Shown: positions 39,714 through 47,653 of the stretch, one piece after another
Layout of the letters: every line of letters begins with the position of its first letter
How positions within the stretch are numbered: the stretch's first letter is position 1
Assembly: GCF_025370755.1 (NCBI RefSeq)
Contig: NZ_JAMXFC010000012.1
Span: 96,823-160,822 of the forward strand
From: Laspinema sp. D2d
GTDB taxonomy: Bacteria > Cyanobacteriota > Cyanobacteriia > Cyanobacteriales > Laspinemataceae
Reading direction: 5' to 3'
DNA length: 64,000 nt
Position numbers and translations under genes: made by a program
Notes under the pieces: generated by a model
Seen by the model: the letters and a program-made list of their open reading frames with translations, nothing else
Databases searched by the model: none
Told to the model about the DNA's origin: nothing

Positions 39714-39923
39714 TCAGGGGTTGCCGATCGCCGTAAATCTGGCCGAATCAAAAAGATGGGATAGGTCCCTTCTGGTCAGGTGTGTGCGTTCCGCTGGCAG
39801 GGCGATCGCCCTATGAGAACCCACCCCTTCTCTGTGTTCAAATCGGACTTCCCCGCGCAAGGGTTGCAGTTGTGCTTGCTGCAATCCTGATCCAGAAGGA
39901 TTGCGAGAAGTCTTTACACCTGA
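39714..39923 (-). pseudogene. Remnant of a second CHAT-domain gene
   Basis: Translating the minus strand gives SGVK, a short unrelated bridge, then GLQQAQLQPLRGEVRFE, VGSHRAIALP, RDLSHLF and FTAIGNP followed by TGA. The same order (SGVK, GLRRAQLQLLRGEVRFE, VGSDAAIALP, MDLSHPY, FITIGSPW, stop) closes the giant CHAT protein at 31015-31330. About 35 residues are missing between SGVK and GLQQ, and nothing recognisable lies further upstream, so this is a decayed 3' end. Confidence 0.8.
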
Positions 39924-39940
39924 GAAAAATTTGATATAAT
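39913..39940 (+). promoter_or_regulatory. Sigma70-type promoter for the LprI-like gene
   Basis: TTTACA (39913-39918), 16-base spacer, TATAAT (39935-39940). It lies about 100 bases before the start codon of the LprI-like gene, at the very edge of the CHAT remnant. Confidence 0.5.
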
Positions 39941-40038
39941 TAGAGTAAAAATTAGTAGAATTTTATAGGGTAATGGCTCAGTTTTAGGGTAAAAAATCAG
40001 GGTCTCATTAACCATAGAATCAGGAGAATTAACCCAAG

Positions 40039-40713
40039 ATGAAAGTTATAACTCGGGGTCAAGTTTGGCGGAATTTGAGAGGATTGGGTTTGGTGGGATT
40101 GATGACGATCGCCGCTATGGGGAATCAACCCAGTGCGATCGCTCAACCCCGACTCAATTGCGACAATCCCCAAAGTCAAAGTGAAATGAATGCTTGTGCC
40201 GGACAACGGTGGGAGGCAACTGATCGCGAACTGAATCGAATCTATCAAGCACTCATCCCGCAACTGTCCAATAGCAGGCGGCAACAATTAGTTACAGCCC
40301 AACGAGCTTGGATTACTTTTCGCGATTCTGAATGCGCCTTTTACAGCAGTTTAGCAGAAGGGGGGTCAATGCAACCGATGCTGCGATCGGGCTGTTTATC
40401 GAATTTAACGGAGATTAGAAATTCTGAGCTTTATCAGTATCGTCGAGGACAAATTCCCCCGGCACAAGGACAAAGTTATCAAAGCGCTGATAACCGTTTA
40501 AATGCGATTTATCAACAAGTGATGAAGGAACTTTCCGGGGAGCGTAAAGAACAGTTAAGGACGGCACAATTGGATTGGATTCAATATCGCGATTCCCTCT
40601 GTGCTTTTGAGCGCAGTGGTGGGGGAAATGCGGGGTTTAATATTTGTCAAAGTCGATTGACGGAGGTGAGAACCAAGCAGTTAGAATATCATTTAGAAGA
40701 CAGTACCTTGTAA
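40039..40713 (+). CDS. LprI-like protein with two DUF1311 domains
   Basis: A 224-residue exported protein: signal peptide about 1-35 (ending SAIAQ), then two copies of the lysozyme-inhibitor LprI/DUF1311 domain. The first (about 39-138) has NCDNPQSQSEMNACAGQRW, a helix pair and CAFYSSLAEGGSMQ; the second (about 146-220) has NRLNAIYQQVMKEL and RDSLCAFERSGGG. Conserved cysteines in each could form disulfides in the periplasm. Some LprI-family proteins inhibit lysozyme; that function is not shown for this one. Likely transcribed from its own promoter. Confidence 0.85.
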   Translation: MKVITRGQVWRNLRGLGLVGLMTIAAMGNQPSAIAQPRLNCDNPQSQSEMNACAGQRWEATDRELNRIYQALIPQLSNSRRQQLVTAQRAWITFRDSECAFYSSLAEGGSMQPMLRSGCLSNLTEIRNSELYQYRRGQIPPAQGQSYQSADNRLNAIYQQVMKELSGERKEQLRTAQLDWIQYRDSLCAFERSGGGNAGFNICQSRLTEVRTKQLEYHLEDSTL

Positions 40714-40822
40714 CCATTGAAGGAAATTAGTGACAGGTTGTTAAGGATTTCAGACTGGCGAGATTAGGCTATTCCTCACTTATTTTATATTCTAGTTTCT
40801 GTATAAAATATGGGCTACAACT

Positions 40823-40864
40823 CCGGTCCCCTCCCCTTAGCAAGGGGAGGGTTAGGGTGGGGTC
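40823..40864 (+). repeat. Dispersed repeat, family B (single copy)
   Basis: A 42-base unit CCGGTCCCCTCCCC+TTAGCAAGGGGAGGGTTAGGGTGGGGTC, containing a small inverted repeat (CTCCCC/GGGGAG). Copies also lie at 47,289-47,437, 47,532-47,572, 51,028-51,113 and 51,261-51,302. Confidence 0.85.
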
Positions 40865-40895
40865 CCCCCGGCTGCTACCTCACCCCCAGTCCTCC

Positions 40896-43800
40896 CTACA
40901 CCCTCCGTAAATCCAACGTGAGAGGATATTCTCGGCTGGGTAAAACCGATCGCACCTGAATCTCCCCTGGAGTATGTCCCAAGGGAAGAAAGCGGGTGAT
41001 CAGGCGGCTGTGAGCTTCTCGGGAGTTGAGGGGGTAGGTGTTCCAGTCTACACCGCCTGGATGTTCGGTATAGTATGTACAACCTCCGAGCGATCGCCTC
41101 TGCCAGGTATCGACGATATCAAAGACTAACGGAACATGAGGGGCGATCGCGGGATGTAGTCCTGCTGCCACTTGGCGGGCGCGATAGCGCACTCCGGCGA
41201 CGCATTCTCCTGCTGTATCGGTTCCTTGCAAGGGTACGGGATAGCCGTTACAGGTGACAATGTGCCTCTCGGGGGTGGCATTCTTCAAGAGGACCTGGAT
41301 GCGCTCCATTGATGAATCTACAAACCTGGCAGTGCCTGTGGTTGTGGTTTCTTCTCCTAGCACATACCAGGGTTCGATCGCCCGTCGGAGTTCCAGTTGT
41401 ACTCCTTCTCGAACGATCGCCCCATAGCGAGGGAACCGGAACTCTAAAAAGGGTTCAAACCATTCCCATTCAAAGGGATAGCCGCTATTGATTAACTCCC
41501 GGAGGATATCTCGAAAGTCTGCGGCAATGTAATACGGTAATAAAAAGCGATCGTGTAACATTGTTCCCCAGCGCACCAAATTTCCGGTATAGGGTCGGTG
41601 CCAAAAGCGGGCAACGAGGGCGCGAATCAGTAATCCCAGGACCAGTGCCATGCGCGGGTGAGGAGGCATTTCAAAACCGCGTAGTTCAAGCAATCCCAGT
41701 TGATTTTTCCAATTTTCCACCGGATACAGTTTATCGATGCAAAACTCACTGCGATGGGTGTTGCCGGTGACATCTATCAGGAGGTTTCGTAATAGGCGAT
41801 CGATGACGTTGGGGGGAATCTCGGTGTTAGGGACTAAATGTGCTAGGGCAATTTCTAGTTCATATAAACTTTCATACCGCCCTTCATCAACTCTCGGGGA
41901 TTGGCTGGTAGCCCCGATAAATAAGCCGGAAAATAGGTAAGATAAGCTGGGATGATGCTGCCAGTAAGTGATTAAACTCCGCAGTAAGTCGGGGCGACGG
42001 AGTAAGGGACTCTCCTCTAGGCTAGGACCGCCCAAGGTGATATGAGAACCTCCTCCAGTGCCGATCCGGAGTCCATCTTTGGTATATTTTTCTGTATCTA
42101 GGTGGCTGAGACGGGCTTCTTCGTAGAGGCAGGTGGTAGTTTCTACCAGTTCTTGCCAATGGGCGGCAGGATGCAGATTGACTTCGATTACGCCAGGGTC
42201 TGGGGTGATTTGAAAGCCTTGTAGACGCCGATCGCGCGGTGGGGTAAATCCTTCGATATGGATGGAATAGCCCGTTTCCGTGGCGGCATCTTCGAGGGAG
42301 GCGATCGCATCGAGGTAGTTTTCTGCCGCACTAATCGGGGGCATAAAACAGTATAATTTTCCCTGTCGCACTTCCACACATAAGGCGACTTTTACGCTAT
42401 TAACGGTATCTACTTTGTGAGCCTTGTCACTTCCCCGACTGCTAACTCGGGCAAAAATATCCCCTAGTGGCTGAAAACTGTCCTCGGGATTGATTTCGGC
42501 TTCGGTTTGCAGTTCTTCCTCAGAGGCCCAATTCATCGCACTTAGGGGTAACCGAAACCCAGCGGGAGAATCTCCGGAAATTAAGTATAGGCGATCGCCG
42601 GGAGGATGCCAAGGACCTGTTACCCAGCCCTCGTTTTCCTCTATTTTAGTCCAAATTAAGGGCAGAACATAAGCACAGAGGTCTTTTTCTGGATTTTTGT
42701 CATAAGCAGCCACGACACAGTTCCGATCCACCCCTAACCGTTGGGCGACTGCGGTGATCAAAATTTTTGCATCTTGGGCGGTATAGTTTGTATCAGTATT
42801 TTCGGGGACCCGGGGACTGCGCCAAATTGGAATCCCATCTTTGCGCCAATAACAGCCTAATGCCCAACGGGGTAGGGGTTCCCCAGGATACCACTTACCT
42901 TGACCCTCATGCAAGAGTCCGCCGGGGGCGAAGCGACTGCGTAATTGGGACAGCAAAACCTCAGCTAATTGGCGCTTTTCTTCCCCTAGGGCCCCGGTGT
43001 GCCATTGGGACGACTCGCGATCGCCCTGGGAAACAAAGGTAGGTTCTCCCCCCATCGTTAATCGCACATCTGCCCCTTGTAACTGCGCCTCGACTACCTC
43101 CCCTAACTGGGTAATGGCTTGCCATTGTTCCTCGGTATAAGGTTGAGTTACCCTGGGTTGTTCTTCAATCCGGGTTACAGTGACTGAATAGGTTAAGTCG
43201 CTCTCACAAGGACCGATTGACCCGGTGACGGGTTCGGCATTTTTGGGGTCTGCCGCCGCAGCAAGGGGAATATGTCCCTCGGCGGTGAGGATTCCCGAGG
43301 TGGGGTCGAGTCCAATCCATCCCGCCCCGGGAAGATATACTTCCGCCCAAGCGTGCAAATCGGCTTTATCTGCCTCGGGTCCTGGAGGACCTTCTAAGGG
43401 GGTTTGATCCGGTTTGAGTTGGATTAAATAGCCGGAAACAAATCGTGCCGCTAACCCACAATGTCGCAAAATTTGGACTAATAACCAAGCAGTATCACGA
43501 CAGGAACCGAGGCGTTTGGAGAGGGTTTCTTCACAGGTTTGAATTCCCGGTTCAAATCGGACGGTATAGGCGATATCTTGTTGGAGTTTTTGACTGAGGT
43601 TGCCAATAAAGGTAGTGATGAAGGGATTGGAGGTTTCTAGTTGATTGACCCAAGCGGTTAATAAAGGTCCTGCTTCTTGAATTTGTAAACAGGGTTGCAA
43701 TTCGGCGGCGAGTTGTTCGTCGTAGGTAAAGGGGTAGGAACCGGCGTACTGTTCAACTAAAAAATCAAAGGGATTGATCGGATGAAGTTCGGCGATTAAA

Positions 43801-44039
43801 TCAACGTGAATATGAAGGTGACTGGTTATTTCCGGAAAGTTAACTCGCGCCATAAAATCACCGAAGACCCCTTGTCGCCAATAGAGGGAATGATTATCCG
43901 GTTCAAGGGTTAAAGCATAACTTTGAATCGGGGTCCGGCAATGGGGAGAAGGACGCAATCGGAGGACATGGGGGCCCAAAATTGTAGGGCGATCAAAACG
44001 GTAGAGGGTTTGATGGTTGAGGGCAACTTTAACAGACAT
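40896..44039 (-). CDS. Transglutaminase-like protein with DUF2126 region
   Basis: A 1,047-residue protein. Residues 1-90 are the bacterial transglutaminase N-terminal beta domain (HQTLYRFDRPTILGPHVLRLRPSP). The papain-like core has Cys180 (GSCRD), His229 (LHAWAEVYLPG) and Asp245 (LDPTSG). The rest (about 300-1047) is DUF2126, with motifs such as RLTMGGEPTFVS and GTGGGSHITLGG. Such proteins usually sit with DUF403/DUF404-type genes in peptide- or amide-bond modifying clusters, none of which is here. The catalytic triad suggests a cysteine peptidase or amidase; the substrate is unknown. No signal peptide. Confidence 0.92.
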   Translation of the reverse strand: MSVKVALNHQTLYRFDRPTILGPHVLRLRPSPHCRTPIQSYALTLEPDNHSLYWRQGVFGDFMARVNFPEITSHLHIHVDLIAELHPINPFDFLVEQYAGSYPFTYDEQLAAELQPCLQIQEAGPLLTAWVNQLETSNPFITTFIGNLSQKLQQDIAYTVRFEPGIQTCEETLSKRLGSCRDTAWLLVQILRHCGLAARFVSGYLIQLKPDQTPLEGPPGPEADKADLHAWAEVYLPGAGWIGLDPTSGILTAEGHIPLAAAADPKNAEPVTGSIGPCESDLTYSVTVTRIEEQPRVTQPYTEEQWQAITQLGEVVEAQLQGADVRLTMGGEPTFVSQGDRESSQWHTGALGEEKRQLAEVLLSQLRSRFAPGGLLHEGQGKWYPGEPLPRWALGCYWRKDGIPIWRSPRVPENTDTNYTAQDAKILITAVAQRLGVDRNCVVAAYDKNPEKDLCAYVLPLIWTKIEENEGWVTGPWHPPGDRLYLISGDSPAGFRLPLSAMNWASEEELQTEAEINPEDSFQPLGDIFARVSSRGSDKAHKVDTVNSVKVALCVEVRQGKLYCFMPPISAAENYLDAIASLEDAATETGYSIHIEGFTPPRDRRLQGFQITPDPGVIEVNLHPAAHWQELVETTTCLYEEARLSHLDTEKYTKDGLRIGTGGGSHITLGGPSLEESPLLRRPDLLRSLITYWQHHPSLSYLFSGLFIGATSQSPRVDEGRYESLYELEIALAHLVPNTEIPPNVIDRLLRNLLIDVTGNTHRSEFCIDKLYPVENWKNQLGLLELRGFEMPPHPRMALVLGLLIRALVARFWHRPYTGNLVRWGTMLHDRFLLPYYIAADFRDILRELINSGYPFEWEWFEPFLEFRFPRYGAIVREGVQLELRRAIEPWYVLGEETTTTGTARFVDSSMERIQVLLKNATPERHIVTCNGYPVPLQGTDTAGECVAGVRYRARQVAAGLHPAIAPHVPLVFDIVDTWQRRSLGGCTYYTEHPGGVDWNTYPLNSREAHSRLITRFLPLGHTPGEIQVRSVLPSREYPLTLDLRRV

Positions 44040-44102
44040 TTAGGGTGACACAGGGAGAGTGTAGTGGAAAGAAGAAATGGGGGGAATTAAGCGGGCGATC
44101 GC

Positions 44103-44660
44103 CTAGGATAACCCATGACCACAATTCGCACAAAATCGGTCATTTTCTTTCACGGGAGCACCACATTGGGGACAGAAATTCTGCCGGTATGAGGGGGGGT
44201 TTTCTCCCATACTCATGGACATATTTCCCATGCGCATTTCCATTGGATTCATTCGCATTTCCATATCCCCCATTTTCATCGGTTTCAGGGGTTCCATTGG
44301 TTTTAGGGGTTCCATTGGTTTCATGGGTTTCATGGGTTCCATTGTTTCCCCTGGGGAATTTTCTACGGTTTGCATTGGGAGAACTTCAGCCGTTTCTAAA
44401 TTGGGGGGAGTACCGATCGCACTCATCGAGGTCCCTTGCAATTGCACATAATGGGGACCGCGATCGCTTTCTATTCGCAAAATAAAGCCCCCGTCATTGC
44501 GATATAAAATCGGGAGGGCAGTCCATTTTCCTGTTGAAAATCCGTTACTTGATTGTTGCTGTTGACCGGGACGAGTCCCACTGAGGGTCACAATCGTTTG
44601 ATTATCCTGATTGTACACAAAAACCTGCTGGCCGTTCCCCAGGTTACACAGATATGCCAT
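44103..44660 (-). CDS. Zinc-ribbon protein with Met-rich spacer
   Basis: A 185-residue protein. The N-terminal domain (about 1-85) is a small beta-rich fold; the middle (about 106-150) is an MEPMKPMEPLKPM / MEMRMGNM-type Met, Pro, Lys run; the C-terminus has a zinc ribbon (CPQCG ... CANCG, about 165-182). Plausibly a cytoplasmic adaptor, function unknown. The Met-rich DNA is an imperfect tandem repeat and could vary in length. The upstream ATG follows closely after the preceding non-coding gap. Confidence 0.7.
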   Translation of the reverse strand: MAYLCNLGNGQQVFVYNQDNQTIVTLSGTRPGQQQQSSNGFSTGKWTALPILYRNDGGFILRIESDRGPHYVQLQGTSMSAIGTPPNLETAEVLPMQTVENSPGETMEPMKPMKPMEPLKPMEPLKPMKMGDMEMRMNPMEMRMGNMSMSMGENPPSYRQNFCPQCGAPVKENDRFCANCGHGLS

Positions 44661-44838
44661 AACTGAGCCTCAAACGTGATTAAACGAGGATCTTTTCTAG
44701 TTTAGGATAGTTTGGGGCAGAAAAAACTATAAAATTCAAAATGAAACAAATTGAAATTAAATGCAGCATTATTTAATGAACTTTTTGCCTAATTCTAAAA
44801 AGTACCCAGTCATTCAATAGATCTTTTGGTTTTATTTC

Positions 44839-45008
44839 GGATTGATCCCCCCAACCCCCCTTATTAAGGGGGCTTAAGAGTATTGATGCAAGAGGTCTAA
44901 TATTTATTCTTCTCGCCTCCCCCGGTAATTAAATATTTATTCCTCTAGCCTCCCCCTTAAAAAGGGGGACGGGAGGGGGATCACCCCTTTTTTTTTGCAA
45001 GAAATCTA
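44839..45008. repeat. Dispersed G/C-rich repeat, family A (copy 3)
   Basis: Contains GGATTGATCCCCCCAACCCC, GATGCAAGAGGTCTAAT (44886 area), TATTTATTCCTC units, GGGGGACGGGAGGGGGATC and a closing TTGCAAGAAATCTA. The surrounding 698-base gap (44661-45358) also has a 17-base direct repeat ATCAAGAAyCyGTGACA (45061 and 45124). No gene seen there. Confidence 0.75.
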
Positions 45009-45358
45009 ATGAAAAAAACCCCGATTATAAGATTGGGTTGGGTTTGAAGGTTTTTTTGATATCAAGAACCTGTGACACAATACGCAATGGTTGCCGTAGA
45101 GTTTCGAGGAAGCCTTGCCCAACATCAAGAATCCGTGACAATTTGCGGGACTTGAGAGGGTTGTGAAATCAGTCTAATAAAAGTAGAGAGAAACTGACCC
45201 GAGTCAGGAACCCTGGCATTGCAGCACTCTAAGCCGAATTTGCGGGCTTTATGCGGGTTGAACAGGTCCTGTGGTAAGTAACATTAACAGTCTGTTTAAA
45301 TATAAAGGAAAAAAGCCCGGTTAATTTTTGAACACCCATCAGTTTTGGGGCTGATTTT

Positions 45359-45559
45359 TCAATCGACAACTTTGATTAATCCCATGTGCAATCCTTGATA
45401 AATTTTATCCACTAAGTCTTGTTCTTGTTCTCCAACATAACTGCCGCAGAGGAGGCGCATCAATTGGGATTGATCTTGACGGCTAATTCGACGAGAATTC
45501 AGAATTTTTTCCGTCAGTTCGCCTATGGTAGATTCTGATGATCGCTGAGAGGCGGACAT
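45359..45559 (-). CDS. Small cyanobacterial protein of unknown function
   Basis: A 66-residue protein starting at ATG 45559 (a GTG at 45571 opens the frame). The pattern of two helices, ILNSRRISRQDQSQLMRLL and DLVDKIYQGLHMGLIKVVD, occurs in short conserved proteins widespread in cyanobacteria, none with a known role. No signal peptide, no neighbours in the same operon. Confidence 0.65.
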   Translation of the reverse strand: MSASQRSSESTIGELTEKILNSRRISRQDQSQLMRLLCGSYVGEQEQDLVDKIYQGLHMGLIKVVD

Positions 45560-45888
45560 AAGTATAATCACGGTTAAATTATAGTTCCTTACTTCTCTAA
45601 TTTATGTGTTTTTCCCCTTGACGGGTGTGATGTTTTTGGTGTAATACCGCGATCGCGATCGGTCAGCGGGAGTGATAGCAGTCACTAAAAACCCTTACTA
45701 TCAAGGGATTGCGGCATTATCTACCGATCCCTCCTTTGCCCTTACTCAATTCTCCCACCCCTGGGCGATCGCAGCCTCTGGCTTTTCCCAGTTGGGTCAA
45801 GGTTCTTAAAATTTCGCAATCTGACTTGACTAAATTTGACGTAGAGACTTCCCTTCCCTATTTAAGTTACATGAAGAGGGTACTCTAC

Positions 45889-45984
45889 CTCAATCTGTTT
45901 CCCTGAAACAGTTTGAGGCACGGTCTTCCCGGTGGGTTAAGGTGGGAAGACTGCGCCTCATGGGGTTATCCTATGGGGATAACC
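45889..45984. other. Three consecutive strong hairpins (possible RNA element)
   Basis: Hairpin 1: 45889-45917, 11 of 12 bases paired, loop CCCTG. Hairpin 2: GAGGC...GTCTTCCC (45915-45930) with GGGAAGAC...GCCTC (45944-45959), loop 13 bases; its 5' end overlaps hairpin 1, so the two are mutually exclusive. Hairpin 3: GGTTATCC (45964-45971) with GGATAACC (45977-45984). They fill the space after the stop of the DUF2267 gene; the remainder of the 430-base gap holds nothing recognised. Confidence 0.55.
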
Positions 45985-45991
45985 GTCAGAG

Positions 45992-46768
45992 TTAGGCTTG
46001 ATTCCAGAGTTGCTTCACCTTACCCGGTAGCCATTGGGCAATTTCTGCGATTCGCTCACTGGAAAGTTGCTCTTTGGTGGCTGAAAATACGGCTTTAACC
46101 ACTCTTTCTGCATCGGTGAATTCCGGCATCGAACCTTCTTGAGCAATCCGGAATAAAAAGCGCTCGTCTTTAATAATTAAAGGCTGACGAATCCGGCTGA
46201 TAAATCCTACAAAGGGATTCGTATCTTTCCACAAATCTGCAACTTCCATTTGCAGGGTTTTATCGGCGGTGGGTTGGGCTTCCTTATGCAGTTCTGCACC
46301 GACGCGATCGGCAGCTTCGGTGGTCATTACATCGCGCATTACCCGATAGACCACCACGGTCAAATCCCGGGCATCAAAGATATCATTCAGGTTTGCTTCT
46401 AGCATTACCTTTTCCAGAAATCCCACATTCTCCGTAGCAATGGGAGCCCCGGGACGTCCAAACCCATCCGCTGGAGAATGAGACTCCATTTTTGCCAGGG
46501 TTTGGCGACCTTTATCGGTTAACGTGGCTTGTTCCAAAATAATCGGAGAGGGTGAATTGGCATCCCCTGAATTGCCACTAACCTGAGCGTTAATATAGGC
46601 TTTTTCCTGCAAGTAGTCTAAATTGTCGAGCAATTCTTTTTGGGTAACTTCTTGTTGAGAAAAATCTCTCAGGTTTAAGTTAACTTGAGCTTTTTCCTGA
46701 TTTTCGCTGCTTTCCTTAATTTTTTTCAAAACGACGTAAGCTACATCGTCTCGGACTCCGATTGGCAT
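45992..46768 (-). CDS. DUF2267-type protein
   Basis: A 258-residue cytoplasmic protein. Start is the ATG at 46768, with GGAG seven bases upstream; a TTG at 46780 is not preferred. The N-terminal part (about 1-95) reads as a winged-helix-like domain (TQKELLDNLDYLQEKAYINAQV ... ATLTDKGRQTL); the C-terminal half (about 110-258) is all-helical, matching DUF2267 (LEKVMLEANLNDIFDARDLTVVVYRVMRDVM). Function unknown; DUF2267 proteins are often stress-associated, but nothing here shows that. Confidence 0.7.
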   Translation of the reverse strand: MPIGVRDDVAYVVLKKIKESSENQEKAQVNLNLRDFSQQEVTQKELLDNLDYLQEKAYINAQVSGNSGDANSPSPIILEQATLTDKGRQTLAKMESHSPADGFGRPGAPIATENVGFLEKVMLEANLNDIFDARDLTVVVYRVMRDVMTTEAADRVGAELHKEAQPTADKTLQMEVADLWKDTNPFVGFISRIRQPLIIKDERFLFRIAQEGSMPEFTDAERVVKAVFSATKEQLSSERIAEIAQWLPGKVKQLWNQA

Positions 46769-46780
46769 AAAATTCTCCAA

Positions 46781-47653
46781 AGTTTTTAACCTGCAATTCC
46801 TAACGGCGATCGCCCTGGTGATTCCCCTTGCTTCAGACGGTTAGCACGATCGCTCACCCTCGATTTTCAGAGAGAATCGGATTAAATTCAGATAGAATTT
46901 ATCCCAGGGCAATAAACCAAGGATTGCTGACATTTATTTAGTCTTTCCCTACGCTATCGTTTCGGCCACAGAAAATCCTCTGTCTCTAGGAAGACAACTC
47001 CTTCAGTCTGGAGAAGGAAAATATCAAAAACCCGCAGGCTCAAGCCTGGGGCTATACGAACAACGCCTGCCTTCGCAGGCTGTTCGCTAAAACTAACTTT
47101 TGAGAAGGGGATTAAATATGATATCAAATCGGGTGGATTAATTTTAAAACCTATTTTTTTTCTTCTCCCCTTTCAGCAATAAAAAAAATTTTTTATTCTC
47201 CCCCTTCTCTCTGTAGGGGGGGGAAAGAAGTCTTACAAAATTCGGGTTTTTACCTTTATGGTGATTCCCCTTACTATTAACTACAAATCCGGTCCCCTCC
47301 CCTTGGCAAGGGGAGGGTTAGGGTGGGGTCATCAAATCCGGTCCCCTCCCCTTGGCAAGGGGAGGGTTAGGGTGGGGTCATCAAATCCGGTCCCCTCCCC
47401 TTACCAAGGGGAGGGTTAGGGTGGGGTCATCAAGGCGATCGCACCTCACCCAACCCTGGATGCGATCGCACCTGTATGGAAGCTGGGGAAACCGCTTTTT
47501 TGGTGATGTGCTGAAGCGCATCACCCAGAATACCCCACCCTAACCCTCCCCTTGGTAAGGGGAGGGGACCGGAGGTGAAAAACATACTTTTGTAGATGAG
47601 TTGGGCGGGTAGTTTACAAGCGATGAATGAAGGTGAAATCCTCTATTTTTGGG
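46781..47653. other. Long intergenic region with hairpins and tandem repeats
   Basis: About 870 bases with no credible gene. It contains a strong hairpin GCCTGC (47065-47070)/GCAGGC (47075-47080), extended by CGAACA/TGTTCG; an A/T-homopolymer stretch (about 47155-47200); and the repeat family B array described separately. Confidence 0.6.
47289..47572. repeat. Family B array: three direct copies plus one inverted
   Basis: Three direct copies with exact 49-base period begin at 47289, 47338 and 47387 (shared core CCGGTCCCCTCCCCTTxx+CAAGGGGAGGGTTAGGG). A fourth copy in reverse orientation lies at 47532-47572. The intervening 95 bases contain two HIP1-type sites. The layout is mirrored at 51,028-51,302 on the other side of the glycoside hydrolase gene. 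Confidence 0.85.

Noticed and set aside
43550..43570. tRNA T-loop-like wording GGTTCAAATC
   Set aside because: It lies inside the transglutaminase gene and has no matching stems; no tRNA found in the window.
45709..46098. Two plus-strand frames before the DUF2267 gene end
   Set aside because: They run through hairpin DNA or shadow the minus-strand gene; no coding pattern.
47289..47437. CRISPR-like regular spacing of the family B repeats
   Set aside because: Units are contiguous with no variable spacers and no cas genes; they are plain tandem repeats.
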